Positions 1 to 10,451 of a stretch of 64,000 bases of DNA are shown one piece after another; position 1 is the stretch's first letter, and each line of letters begins with the position of its first letter. The notes under the pieces are model-generated. The model was not told the origin of the DNA, did not search any database, and saw only the letters and a program-made list of their open reading frames with translations. Origin of the DNA: Rhodamnia argentea (lineage: Eukaryota; Streptophyta; Magnoliopsida; Myrtales; Myrtaceae); the NCBI RefSeq assembly GCF_020921035.1, contig NC_063160.1, positions 17,015,095 to 17,079,094 on the forward strand, read 5' to 3'. Position numbers and translations under genes: made by a program.

Positions 1-662
1 ATCCGCTGCAAGTTTAAATTTTCACCTGTGTCACAGAGTAACTCCTTGCTAGAAGTAACTGGCTCAGAGAAAGCTTTATCACCAACTTTGAAGCAATTAC
101 AAAATGTCCAAGACAGTCTCCTCCACGACAATCACATAGAGAGAGAAACTAATAAAGATATCCCAAACTTTAACTTCAACACAGTTGAAAAGAACAAAAA
201 CCAACAAAGAAGAAACAAACCTCTCCGCTTTCAAGTTTACAATAGCTAGCCCAAATCTTTCACTTGAAAACTAACAAACGCAGTCCAGGCAATGCAGTTT
301 CCACTTACAGAGTTACATGAGCTAAGAAACAGTGGGAGCTTACACCCAAAAGGAAAAATGCAAACTTGACGTTGAATTCCCATAAAAGAAAAAACCCAAA
401 CAGGTGGTGGGCGCAGCATCATACCGACGAAAAGAATGAGGCGCTTGGCGGGTGCGGAGAAGCGAGGAGCGACGGGATCCATGCCGTGGACAATGGGAGT
501 CTTGAAGTAGATGTCGAATATGCTTAGCATGTACACGGCGTGTAGAGCCACGCCCAGGACCACAAGCCATCTCTCTCGTCTCCTCAGCCACCTCCTCTTT
601 CTGCTGACGCCTTCTCTGGCTCGTGCATCGCCCATCCCCAAGATCCCATCTTCGACCCCCAT
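1..662 (-). CDS. PIGN: GPI ethanolamine phosphate transferase 1 (PIG-N/MCD4), 5' end only
   Basis: This is the first coding exon and the first 5 nt of exon 2. PIG-N adds phosphoethanolamine to the first mannose of the GPI anchor in the ER membrane. Exon 1 is 425-662, with ATG at 660-662. It encodes an Arg-rich cytosolic start (RRRERW), a membrane segment (VVLGVALHAVYMLSIF) and the family hallmark YFKTPIVHGMDPVAPRF, ending at RLILFV. The donor is GTATGA at 424-419. Exon 2 starts at position 5 after TTGCAG and reads CGGAT. Joined to the leftover G this gives Val-Ala-Asp, the start of the conserved VADGLRADK stretch of the alkaline-phosphatase-like catalytic domain. Positions 6-424 are intron 1. 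The rest of the gene lies left of the window. The family assignment rests on memory of plant PIG-N sequences and is firm because the N-terminus is very conserved. Confidence 0.9.
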
Positions 663-2008
663 TGATCTTGTTTTTCTTGGGTGAATCAGCTCCTAGTATT
701 CGTAGCATCAGATTGCTGCTACAACTCGTGCTAGTGGGTCGCTCGATCAGAAGCAGAGCTCAAATGGAAGCGCTTGGGCTCTGTTCGGCTCAACGACTCA
801 TACAGAACGCATGCACAAGCCGCGAGAGGCGGCCACGGGGAAATTTGGCTGGTCAAAACCAAGAAAGTTGGAACCTTGGAAAGACATTTTGTTGAGCTGT
901 TGAGGAAATATTATTTTCAGCTGGGGATGTTTGGTTTGGCATAAGCTAATCAGAAAATCCCTTTTTTTATTTTCTAGAATTTGTTGTTAAAAGTGAAAAA
1001 AAAAAGATTTAAAATAATAAGAGGATATAAATTAATTTCGAATCTTATTTTTTTTTTTTTGAAAACTTCAATGCATTAAAAAAAACTATAGTAACTCCGA
1101 TCTAAATAGCCAGCTCGAGTTCGACTATGTAAAATCTATCAATTTATCTGGAACGGCGAATAAGGATTTGAGATCCGTCATCCATGTCCCTTTTATCGGT
1201 CTCAAGGTGGGCATCTTACGATTGACTAAAGTGCCACGTAATTGATCATTTTATAGAGTGAAATCGATACCAAGTGGTTCTTCTCACTTAATTTGGATCC
1301 TCACTTTCCTCTTCTAATTACATAGAAAACATGATCCTGTACCCCATGTCACATTTGTAACAGCAGTCAGATGTTAGAATTTAAGATTAACCTAAACTCA
1401 TGTTACTACAAACTCTTTTTAATATGTAGTGACGAGTTCAAAATATATCCTCAAAACAAACAAACATAAACTTACAATTTCCAATGCTATTTAAAGAAAT
1501 TGGGCTTCTGTTGCCTCACTTCTACAGACACGACATTCTTTCAGTTGCCATGATCATGGCCAGAAAACGATTTGGTCATATGATCCAACCATGAGCATTG
1601 TATCCATGAACGGTTTCGAAATCGATACCGTGCCGCCTATCTTGGATTAGGAACAAAGATGAGCTGACGATAAGCTAAACAGTTTTCTTACTTAAAGCAG
1701 TTAGCAAGCTGATTCGTTCAACTGCTCAACGACTATTGTCCAGTTCATTTGTCTTCACGAGCACATGAAACACAATAAAAGTCATACAGAACCCAAACAT
1801 AGACCAGACAAACATATGGATACTACTACTAACTACTAATCATTCCTGGACCATCATATCTCCCCTGGAAGTCGTACACGATATGTAGTTACAATGCAGA
1901 ACCAGCAATTTTCCACCCTCTTCCAAACTTATCTAGCTACTGCGTTGTTTTGTTGTTGGACACCAGTGAGATTGATATGCTTAGAGATCATAAGATTCAC
2001 AGTCGCCT
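663..2008. other. Intergenic: PIGN 5' flank and GASA-1 3' flank
   Basis: I see no gene here. About 663-900 should hold the PIGN 5' UTR and promoter, since PIGN is read leftward. The part near 1700-2008 should hold the 3' UTR of the GASA gene that ends at 2009. Both are inferred from gene direction. The middle is AT-rich with short A and T runs and no clear transposon ends. Confidence 0.5.
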
Positions 2009-3905
2009 TCACGGGCACTTGATACGGTTCCCGTGAGTGGTCATGTCGGTGTAGCACTTGCCACACCGCTCTCGGTTTCCGTAAGTCCCTGGCGGCACAC
2101 ACTTGCATCGGTCGCAGCACGTCATGCAAGCCCTCATGCACACTCTCTTCCTCGAGTGCAACTTGCATCTCTGATCACACAGAGGGATGCAATCTGCAGC
2201 AACCAAATAAGGTTCACCCAACTCAGTGTAATCAGATCCATAGTGTTTGTGAAAACCAGATGCAATGAGGTAAAGTTGCTAGGCTACATAAGATTGTGCT
2301 GCAGGGTTGGGGACTTCGTGAAAGGAATTATTCAGCAATTTTCACAAGGCAAATGCTTTTGATTGTTTTCCTCCGCTCACATGACGATGCTCCTGTATAG
2401 TAAGAAAAGTTGGGACTATGCATTCACGGTTTAGGTCCTATCAATCCCATCATCGCTGTCCTCTGAGAGAACCTGAATATGTTGTGACAATACATGGCAT
2501 GACAGACTAGAGGTAAAGGATGATGCAATGTGTGGTTACCTGCTTTGGACCTGACCGGTGGCAGAGGCGGAGCTGCAGGCGGCTTAGTGACCGGTGGCAG
2601 AGGAGGCGGCAGTGGCTTAGTGACCGGAGGCAGAGTAGGCGGCGGCTTAGTGACCGGTGGCAGAGGAGGCGGCAGTGGCTTAGTGACCGGAGGCAGAGTA
2701 GGCGGCGGCTTAGTGACCGGTGGCAGAGGAGGCGGCAGTGGCTTAGTGACCGGAGGAAGAGTAGGCGGCGGCTTAGTTACCGGTGGCAGAGGAGGTGGCA
2801 GTGGCTTAGTGACCGGAGGCAGAGTAGGCGGCGGCTTAGTTACCGGTGGCAGTGGCTTAGTGAATGGAGGCAGAGTAGGAGGAGGCTTAGTGACAGGAGG
2901 CAGCGGAGGCGGCAGCGGCTTAGTGACCGGCGGCAGCGGCTTAGTGACTGGCGGCAGAGGAGGCGGGGTCTTAGTGACCGGAGCAGGGGTAGGCGGAGCC
3001 TTCACAGGAACTTTAGCCGGAGCTGGCGCATTCGCCGGAGCTGGTGTTGGGACCTTGGCATATGGAGCCTATACATATAACCACAGTGACAAATCAAAGT
3101 AAAACAAGCAGTTATGCTCATTTATTGCAGATCTAAACTTCAGCAAGAAGGATTTCCCGTTCATATGGTCATTTTGCACTTCGGTCCAGCTCGTTACTCC
3201 TAAATGACTCTAGAACATAAAATATGGCATCACCATTAGAAAGTCTCCTATATATCTGTCAAGATGACAACCAATTCATCTATGACAGCACATCGGCACA
3301 GCGAGTGCGTCATATAGAAGGTTTTCCCCACATTGGGAGGAGTATTTAGTTTGTGTTTGTCTCAGATACTTTCGGAGGGATCGTGTGCTCTTGTTCAAAA
3401 AAAAAGAGTTCCCGTGTCCAGCTCTTCCCCACTCTCCTAAACCTATGACTAAACTTTCAATACTGTGCCAACCATCACCAAAAAGAGCACATAATGCAGG
3501 ACAAAGCATATCGTTCAAAAACCTAAACTTTAAGCAGCATTATTGAGGTTTTTCGAATTCTTTCTTTCCCCCAAAAAGAACATGAGGAAAAAGAATAAAG
3601 GGCAGAGGCAGATGTAGCTATAGCCCAACAACCATGGCTAAAGGAAACACTTCACTTGACCTCCATCTTCTAAAGCAAAGGAAAACAAGCTCTATTAACA
3701 GAATATCTTGATCACACACATTACCTTCAAAATGAGTTGCTCCTCGTCATCAGCAGATGAAAACTACCAAAACAAAGTTAACACCAGATCAGATGTGCCC
3801 TAGCTAGCAATAAGCTCACTACACACCAAATTGCATACAAAAGCATACCTTGGTTGTGACCAGAAGCAGAAGACCCAACAGAAGGAGCACTGCTTTTGAA
3901 GCCAT
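2009..3905 (-). CDS. GASA14: GASA/snakin peptide with proline-rich repeat linker (GASA14-like)
   Basis: Secreted gibberellin-regulated cysteine-rich peptide. Exons: 3849-3905, 3725-3763, 2540-3068, 2009-2193. They join in phase to 269 aa. Exon 1 is a signal peptide (MASKAVLLLLGLLLLVTTK) and exon 2 is a short acidic piece (SSADDEEQLILK). Exon 3 is a long Pro/Lys/Thr linker of LPPVTKP(L/P) units, resembling hydroxyproline-rich wall proteins. Exon 4 is the 62-residue GASA domain with all 12 cysteines and the signatures CIPLCDQRC, CMTCCDRCKC, VPPGTYGN and a terminal KCP. The intron before exon 4 interrupts the Asp codon just before the first cysteine. GASA14 of Arabidopsis has the same proline-rich plus GASA build and near-equal length. 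Family members act in gibberellin, redox and growth responses; the role of this copy is inferred. A second GASA gene lies 3.4 kb upstream on the same strand. Confidence 0.92.
2575..2990. repeat. 63-bp tandem repeat coding the proline-rich linker
   Basis: About five imperfect copies of a 63-bp unit lie between roughly 2585 and 2900, with degenerate partial copies to about 2990. Each unit codes two variants of the Pro-Pro-Val-Thr-Lys-Pro motif on the minus strand. The copies are close to identical at the DNA level, which points to recent slippage or unequal exchange. The plus strand is open as well and reads as a glycine-rich antisense ORF, a side effect of the repeat composition. Confidence 0.85.
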
Positions 3906-4027
3906 TCTAGTGGGGGAACTCGCAGAAAGCTGAGTAAGAGAGCTGGAGTGACGAGCTTGCCTACTAGAGTTATGACTGAACCAGCATTATGCAACCCCTC
4001 CAGCTTTAAATGGAGGTTCAGGGTACG

Positions 4028-4063
<36 letters not shown>

Positions 4064-7000
4064 CACAAGACATTTGATCAATTCCACGAAACCAAATAAG
4101 AGCATAGCAAAAGTTGGTGCGGATGCCTAAACATGAGAATACATATGTCCATGCATTCGATCTTGTCGAGATCGAGCATGTAAGCCGACCTCATGGGATT
4201 AAAACTCTCTTTTCATTGGACCGAAGGCTAAGACATATGTACCGCAAAGAAAAACTCAAGATTAACATATTTACCAGAACAGAAAAAATTGAATCTTGGA
4301 GAGATATTTACAAGCTGTAATGGGACAAGAAAGTGAGAAAAGGGTGCAGTGCATGACAGAGACAGCTTCACCAGATCACCAGGACATTTGAGTTAATTGG
4401 CTGACTTTACCAAACTCTGACTCATTATCCAACCCATTAGCATGAATCCAATTAATCTCAAACGTGTATCGTGTATTATTGAGGTATGATTAATACTTCT
4501 CATCGATGAAAAGGCATGAAATCCCGCTCCTCGACAAGTGGGTGAGGGTCTAGAGGAGCTGCATTGGGGAGGGGTTGCGAGGGCAGCATCCCCTATTCAC
4601 TAGAGAGCTTTTATAATTTAAATCCATATTTTTTATCGGTAATTTGAGTTTGAATCTATGAATAATTATTGTCATATAATATTGTTTTTTCTTGTAATTG
4701 AATGGTGTAATATAGATGTATGATGTACTAATTATAATGGAATTATCTTTTGAGCGTAACCCTAATTTAAAGGTAAATTAGAATAAACATTATGCCAATT
4801 TTCTTTTATCACATTTACACTTTACTTTGTTTGCGGTTTGTACACCAAATCTTAACATGTATTATATTCAATATGGACCATGGGGCCTTGCTAGTAGAGG
4901 GATTGAGGGTAGCAACGCTAGTATTATAGGTGCGGGATTTGGCCGCGCGCCCGCAAAGAGGCAAAGCAAAAGTTTGAGAGAAAAGTGTTAGAAATAGGAG
5001 AAATGTCATCATTTTCTCAAATAAGGATTTGAAGTGGACCTTATTTTAAGTAAAAATCCGAAATGGCTATACCAATCTCAAAGAAGGGACCAACTTCAAG
5101 TTGTTCAAGGGTATTTTCCTCTTTTTACTTTTTTCTTTCTTTTCTCTATTTTTATTTTTTCATTTTTTTCGTCGGTGGCCGTCCGGAATGGCCTGGGCAA
5201 GGGTGAGGGCCAACCTCGCCGGCCACAACAAAGAAAAAAACATAAATGAGAAAAAAGAAAAGAAATTTTTTAAAAAAAAATAAAATTATTTGTGGTTGAA
5301 AATGCCCTTGATAGGCCCGAATATTCCGACCAACCTTAGGCTCTTATTTGAAACTGTCATGACTATTTTATGTCTTTATTTGAGATCAATATGATCACCC
5401 AACATCCTTATTTTAAAAAAAAAGTCCATTTCATGCCAATTTTTTTTTATAAAAAATAATGATATTTCATGCCTTTTATTTAAAATTTCTCCGTCAATTC
5501 AGTACCTAATGTTACGGTCGTGTTAAGAATTTATGTTGACCAACATGACATGACATGCCCCATACATGTGACATTTACCCTTTTTAACACTTTCACTTGA
5601 AGGGCCTTCGTCTTGTCGTCACGTGGTCATTAACCACCCCGAGAAGAGGCATGTCCTTTGAAACATGGGACGAGCCAACCCTGAGTTAGGTATTCTTTTT
5701 CCTTGATTATCCCTCGTGTAGTTACTACAGGGCCGAGAGAAAATCGAATCCAACGAAGAAGAGAACTAATTAACATGTTATCAAAACGTGGGAATTCCCA
5801 CTCATGAATTCTTTTTTTCTCCCCTCGAGACGCGATTAATTCGATATAATCAGATGACTATACAATAGAATGTTAGCAGCATTTTTATTGAAAAGAAGAG
5901 TTAAGTAGAAGATAAAATGTCTCATGAACTAGTTTTTTTAGGGACGTCAATTTTCACATCGCATATGAATTATTTTCCCGTCATCGATTCATCGTTTTTA
6001 TTAGGATTAATACCATAAAAAATCTTAAATTCACACACTTGTGACAAATTTATCTCAAATTATTTTTTTGACCACCAAAAATCCTAAATTGATATATTTG
6101 TGACAAATTTATCCTAAACTAATTTTTTAATCACGAAAAATCCAAACCGATACATCTATGATAAATTTACCCTCGGTAAAATTGGATTAATACCATAAAG
6201 AATCTTAAATTGATACACCGGTGATAAATAGAGGGTAAAAATTTTAAATTGGTACACCTATCAACTATCGCGTGTCATCTAATTCAGAAATTTGACGATT
6301 AGATTTAAAGAAAATTAATGGATGGTAAATTTATCACAGGAGTATCGGTTTAGGATAAATTTATCACAAATACACAAATTTGAAATTTTTTGTAGTCAAA
6401 AAAATAATTTAAGGTAAATTTATAATAAATGTATTAGTTTGGAATTTTTCGTTGTATTAACTCTTTTTATTAGTCTAATTACAATGATGACAACGAGCCT
6501 CCCAATATATATCACGTGACATCACGTGCAATGCCAGACAAAATGGTCAACACAAGTGAGATTTTTTTTTTTTTGCATTGTGAAGTGTGACGAGGTCATT
6601 GCACTTTTACGAATTCTTTCCCATGTACCACATACAAGCTCGCTAAGCAAGGAAAGAACGAGGGTTTCGAGGGGATGTGATGAGTTAGTTGCACTTTTGG
6701 AAATGCGTATTATATAGTCGCAAATGGACTGTGCCTGTCCGGAGGAGGACGAGATGGAATGAGAATCCAGTGAAAAGTGGAAAGGACGTGCTGCAGATCT
6801 CGTTCTTCAAGGTGAAAAAATGGGAAAACAAGAAGAAGATAGCAGGAGATGTGACTGATGTTTGGATGTTCCAGGACAAAACCGACCCATCAATCTCTTT
6901 CTCTAGACCCCATGCAGCAATGCATAAAGTTTCCTGCCCCCCATAATAAGAAATTTCGTTTCACGAGCATATCTAACGTTCAACACTCGGTCACTTTATC

Positions 7001-7323
7001 GGCCGTTTTCCTTCGTTTCGTCTTCTGATCATAACAAAGGAACGGCGGATGGAACAATTCAGTCATCGTACCGTAGAAATTCCGAACAAAGAGAAGTACT
7101 TATCCGAAACGAGGAAGAAACGAGGGGGTTTCTACACGAGAGGCGGCCATTGTCCGCAGATCAGGACTTATTACTGTAATGTCACAAAGAAGCAAAAGTA
7201 ACATCTTTCCAAATCTCAATTCCAACAAGACACGAGCAAAAGGAAAAGTAGTGGGATAACATCATATAAAAGGGCAGATTATTTAGCAGTCATATGGTGA
7301 TGGGTGCGTGTGGAACTGAGCTC
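3906..7323. other. Intergenic between the two GASA genes
   Basis: No gene is visible. 3906-4100 should be the 5' UTR and promoter of the left GASA gene and contains a GA tract at 4029-4060 (CT on the sense strand). From about 4998 to 5490 there is a degenerate inverted-repeat element: its left part reads TCATTTTCTCAAATAAGG and its right part holds matching segments such as CCTTATTTTA and ATTTCATGCC in inverse orientation. It is related to the better-preserved elements at 36982-37882 and 46197-47261. A MITE with clear ends sits at 6004-6463. The rest is AT-rich with no coding signal. Confidence 0.5.
6004..6463. mobile_element. Mutator-type MITE, copy 1 (GGRTTAATACC family)
   Basis: A 460-bp non-autonomous element. 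It is flanked by a perfect 9-bp target-site duplication, TTTTTATTA, at 5995-6003 and 6464-6472. The ends are inverted: GGATTAATAC at the left and GTATTAACTC at the right. Each arm repeats a motif of the type TGTGACAAATTTATC, so the terminal repeats contain sub-repeats. There is no transposase. A 9-bp duplication and long inverted ends are typical of Mutator-like elements. A second copy is at 37319-37839. Confidence 0.82.
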
Positions 7324-8563
7324 TTATGGGCACTTGATCTTTTGGCCATGGAGGGTGACATAGTCCCAGGGCTTGCACGAGGATTTGGCGGAGGGGACGC
7401 ACTTGACCTTGTCGCAGCAGGCCGTGCAGTCTTTCATGCACCCACTCTTGGGGTGGTGGGTCTTGCAGTGCTCGCTGCACATTGCCTCGCACCCTGCAAT
7501 TGTGGAAAATATGTTCCATGATCATGAGAGGTTTTTCCACTTAGAGAGCCCCTTTTTCTTGTTCATGGAAGACAATTTTTTCTTTGGCGTGAATTCAACT
7601 TGTAAATGGGCTAAGAGAAGGGGAAGAGAAACCGATCAGACAGCAACGCACTTTCACGCAGCATATTATCGATTGGATATGTACTACCATGTTGTTTGCG
7701 TAAAAGTATGCAACTAACGTTGCGTCTTATAATTTGTTTTTCTCGAGGTGATCGCTTACCGTGTGCTGGTGGGAGACACTGGTGGCTCTGAGTGGTGGTG
7801 AGGAGGAGGGGCGTGGCTGATCTTCACGGTACCGTGAGGCGGGGAGTAGTGGGGAGGAGGGGCGTGCATGGAGTGGTGGGGAGGAGGAGCGGCGTGGTGA
7901 TGATGGTGGTGGTGGTGGTGCTTCTCCGGGGCATGATGAGGAGTCTCTGCCGGCGGAGGAGCCTTGCCTTTTTTCTGTGATTGTCATGAAGCATACCACA
8001 TGGATTATTTTATCCAATTCAAAGAAGGGAGAAACTTTAAAAGGACTCTATAGTTCAGCAATGGATCTAATATTCTCAAGTATTAATGATTGGCATTACA
8101 AAAGTGAAATTAGTCAAAAGGATGGCAAATCAAAGGGCAAAAAAAAAATAAGCATTGTGATAATGGTGGTCTAATCTATAGTTGGGAGAGAAATGGGACT
8201 AGGAAAGCATATATAAGCTTCACCTTCACCTTCACCTGAATGGGGGTGATTCTTACATGTTTCAAAAGTGTGTGCACACATTAGCACTTTCAAAGGAGCA
8301 TTTCATAATTCCACTGTAGGAAAAAAAAAAAAACGTCTTGAGAGAGAGAGAGAGAGAGAGTTATATTTGTTACCTCCGCAGACACAGTGTTGCCACTTGC
8401 CATAGCCTACAAGAAGAAATGAAGCAAAACTCTGAGTCAACCAAAGAAAGTAGAGGGAACTGGATACCAAGTGATCAGTACAGTAGGCTAAGAAATGCTT
8501 CCATACCGTGGCGTTGACCAAGAGCAGAGCTGCAACTAGGAGGAGACCAAACTTCAAAGCCAT
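7324..8563 (-). CDS. GASA-like peptide with His/Pro-rich linker and only 10 cysteines
   Basis: Exons: 8507-8563, 8374-8406, 7833-7974, 7324-7493, giving 133 aa. Exon 1 is a signal peptide (MALKFGLLLVAALLLVNAT), also 57 nt long as in the GASA gene to its left. Exon 3 codes a linker with nine consecutive histidines and HAPPPH repeats, and exon 4 codes the GASA domain ending KIKCP. Two canonical cysteines are missing: the usual DRCKC reads DKVKC, and CGKCY is replaced by CKPWD with a shortened VPPGT loop. Exon 3 has two possible donors. Only the weaker one (CACG|GTACCG, at 7832-7831) keeps the GASA domain in frame. The stronger GTAAGC at 7759 puts exon 4 in the wrong frame. The gene and exons 1, 2 and 4 are secure; the exon 3 end is less so. 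Metal binding by the His tract is possible but inferred. Confidence 0.8.
8340..8360. repeat. GA/CT microsatellite beside a splice donor
   Basis: A run of GA on the plus strand, CT on the sense strand of the GASA-like gene. It begins about 12 nt inside intron 2, just after the donor GTAACA at 8373. It is one of four introns in the window with this arrangement. Confidence 0.9.
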
Positions 8564-10451
8564 TGTTACAAGGCAGGAAAGAGGAGGAGGAGGAGGAGAA
8601 CCCAAGTTTATCTCTTGAGTTTGAGTGATGAACTTTGAACTTAACCAGTGGTATTTATATAGTAATGTAGTGAACTCAGAAGGGTTTTCAATTATCTTTT
8701 TTTTTTTTTTTTCTGGGCAAATATGCAGAGTTGACATTTGGGGCAATGGAATTTGCAGTTTCGGCTTCCCCCAGATGAATGTATTTCGTTCTTATCAGTC
8801 AAGGTCTAGGAGAGAGAGCAGCTTTTATCCATGTCTATACAGCACTTGGCTAGATGAATTTGTCCAGTTGAAAGCTATTCATTCTGGTGTACAGCTCAGA
8901 GTTGTTGAACGCTGCGTTTGGTGAAGTTTTTGGGGAAAAAAATTTGAGAAAATACAAAGGATTGCAGATGAAAGGGTCTTTTTTTCATAAATGCAAATGG
9001 GTGATCGAAAAATTGTAATTTAAAAGTGCATTGACATACAATTTTGGTGTAAATGATATTTGACAAAAACACCCTTGAACAAGACTTTTACTAATTTTTT
9101 TTTTGAAAAAAATTCTAACGTTTGCCGACTAGTCGGATTTAACGCCAGCCAGCCTCGTCTGGGGTTGTCGACCGCCAGATGGCTCGCCCGATTGACAAAG
9201 TTGGAAGAAGAAAAATATATTAGCATTCATGAAATGCTAAAAACACAAGAGTCTATGGATCTGCCTTGAGCTGAGGTACTTTAGCAAACTCTGAAAATGC
9301 AATGCATTTCCTCAAAACTCTCTCCTAAAAAAAAAAAAAAAAAAAATACTGCCAAAGGGCTTCACTTTTGCCTAAGGTCCTTTAGAGGTCTGTCTGCTTC
9401 CCTGTGTTTCAGTGTCAGCCAAGGATGAGCATTACTTGCAACTTACTTTGCAAATGAATAATAAACACAGGTCTGTCTGTCTGTCTGTTTTAGAGGTCTA
9501 TCTGACATTTGCATTCATGGGAGAAAAAAAATAATCCCGATGAACCTTCCCCGCCCTTAAATGGAGAAGTGAGCACATGTGTTATAGAATCTGGCAAGAG
9601 TTGACTTAACGAGCAACGCAATTCAACGTTAGCATATCCGATTCTGGAGATTAACAAAATTCTCCTCTGTCAACATGCTCGTCCTAGAATACTGCAAAGA
9701 TAATGCAGATTAAGGAAACCTGTTGCCCCAGATCGTAATGCCACCACATTGGCCCTCAACAGATAACAGGCAACTGGTTATGGCCTGAACCTCTCTCTCT
9801 CTCTCTCTCTCTCTCCAGTTCGGTAAGCTACAAGCATGGCTTTGCATTGGGAATCGCGTGAGCTCGCGCCGTTTACGACAAACATGTGGGAACATGCAAG
9901 GATGTAATAAACAATGACGCCGACAAGATACCCTTAGGAATAACCTTTTTGAGGTACCATGAATGAGAACTGGTTGCTACATCCCCAGATAGCTATGCCT
10001 ACCTAGACAATCGTACATCAAAGAGAAGGCCAGCACATCGCGAGCGATAGGTCCAGTCCAAAGCGAGAGTGATGCACAACAGCTCGTGGCCCTTAGAAGA
10101 GGTAATGTCCAGCAAGATGGCAAATCAACCTACTCAGCAGCACACCGGGAATTAATCAAGCACAACCCCAATTGGTCTTAAGGATGCACCAAGCACGAAG
10201 ACACAGTTTCTCATGCACTGGCATGACAACTCCATATAATTGCCGATCTTAACTGATGTAGAACTGCTTGATACCATGCAAGATAGATACTTTCACTATA
10301 TAATTAGTCCTACAGCATCCAGATTGTTACCTACAAGTCATATGATTTTACTCTTACATAGTTGGTCCAGCGGCTAGACCAACCACAGTGTCATATAACA
10401 CATGATTGCAAGAACCAATCAGAATGAGCAGCTAAGGCCTCCGAGCTTGCT
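8564..10451. other. Intergenic: GASA-like promoter and RNase H 3' flank
   Basis: No gene is seen. The left part should be the 5' UTR and promoter of the GASA-like gene. A TCTG microsatellite is at about 9471-9490 and a CT microsatellite at 9790-9816. The phrase TTTAGAGGTCTGTCTG occurs near 9379 and, with one change, near 9488 (about 110 bp apart). A stretch near 9710-9757 weakly resembles one at 26076-26117. Confidence 0.5.

Noticed and set aside
2530-3102. Long glycine-rich plus-strand ORFs opposite the GASA proline-rich exon
   Set aside because: They are mirror frames of the 63-bp coding repeat. The minus strand has the signal peptide, splice sites and GASA domain.
9415-9440. CAGCCAAGGATGA match to the start of miR169
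   Set aside because: The match stops after 13 nt and no pairing arm was found nearby, so a miR169 hairpin is not supported.
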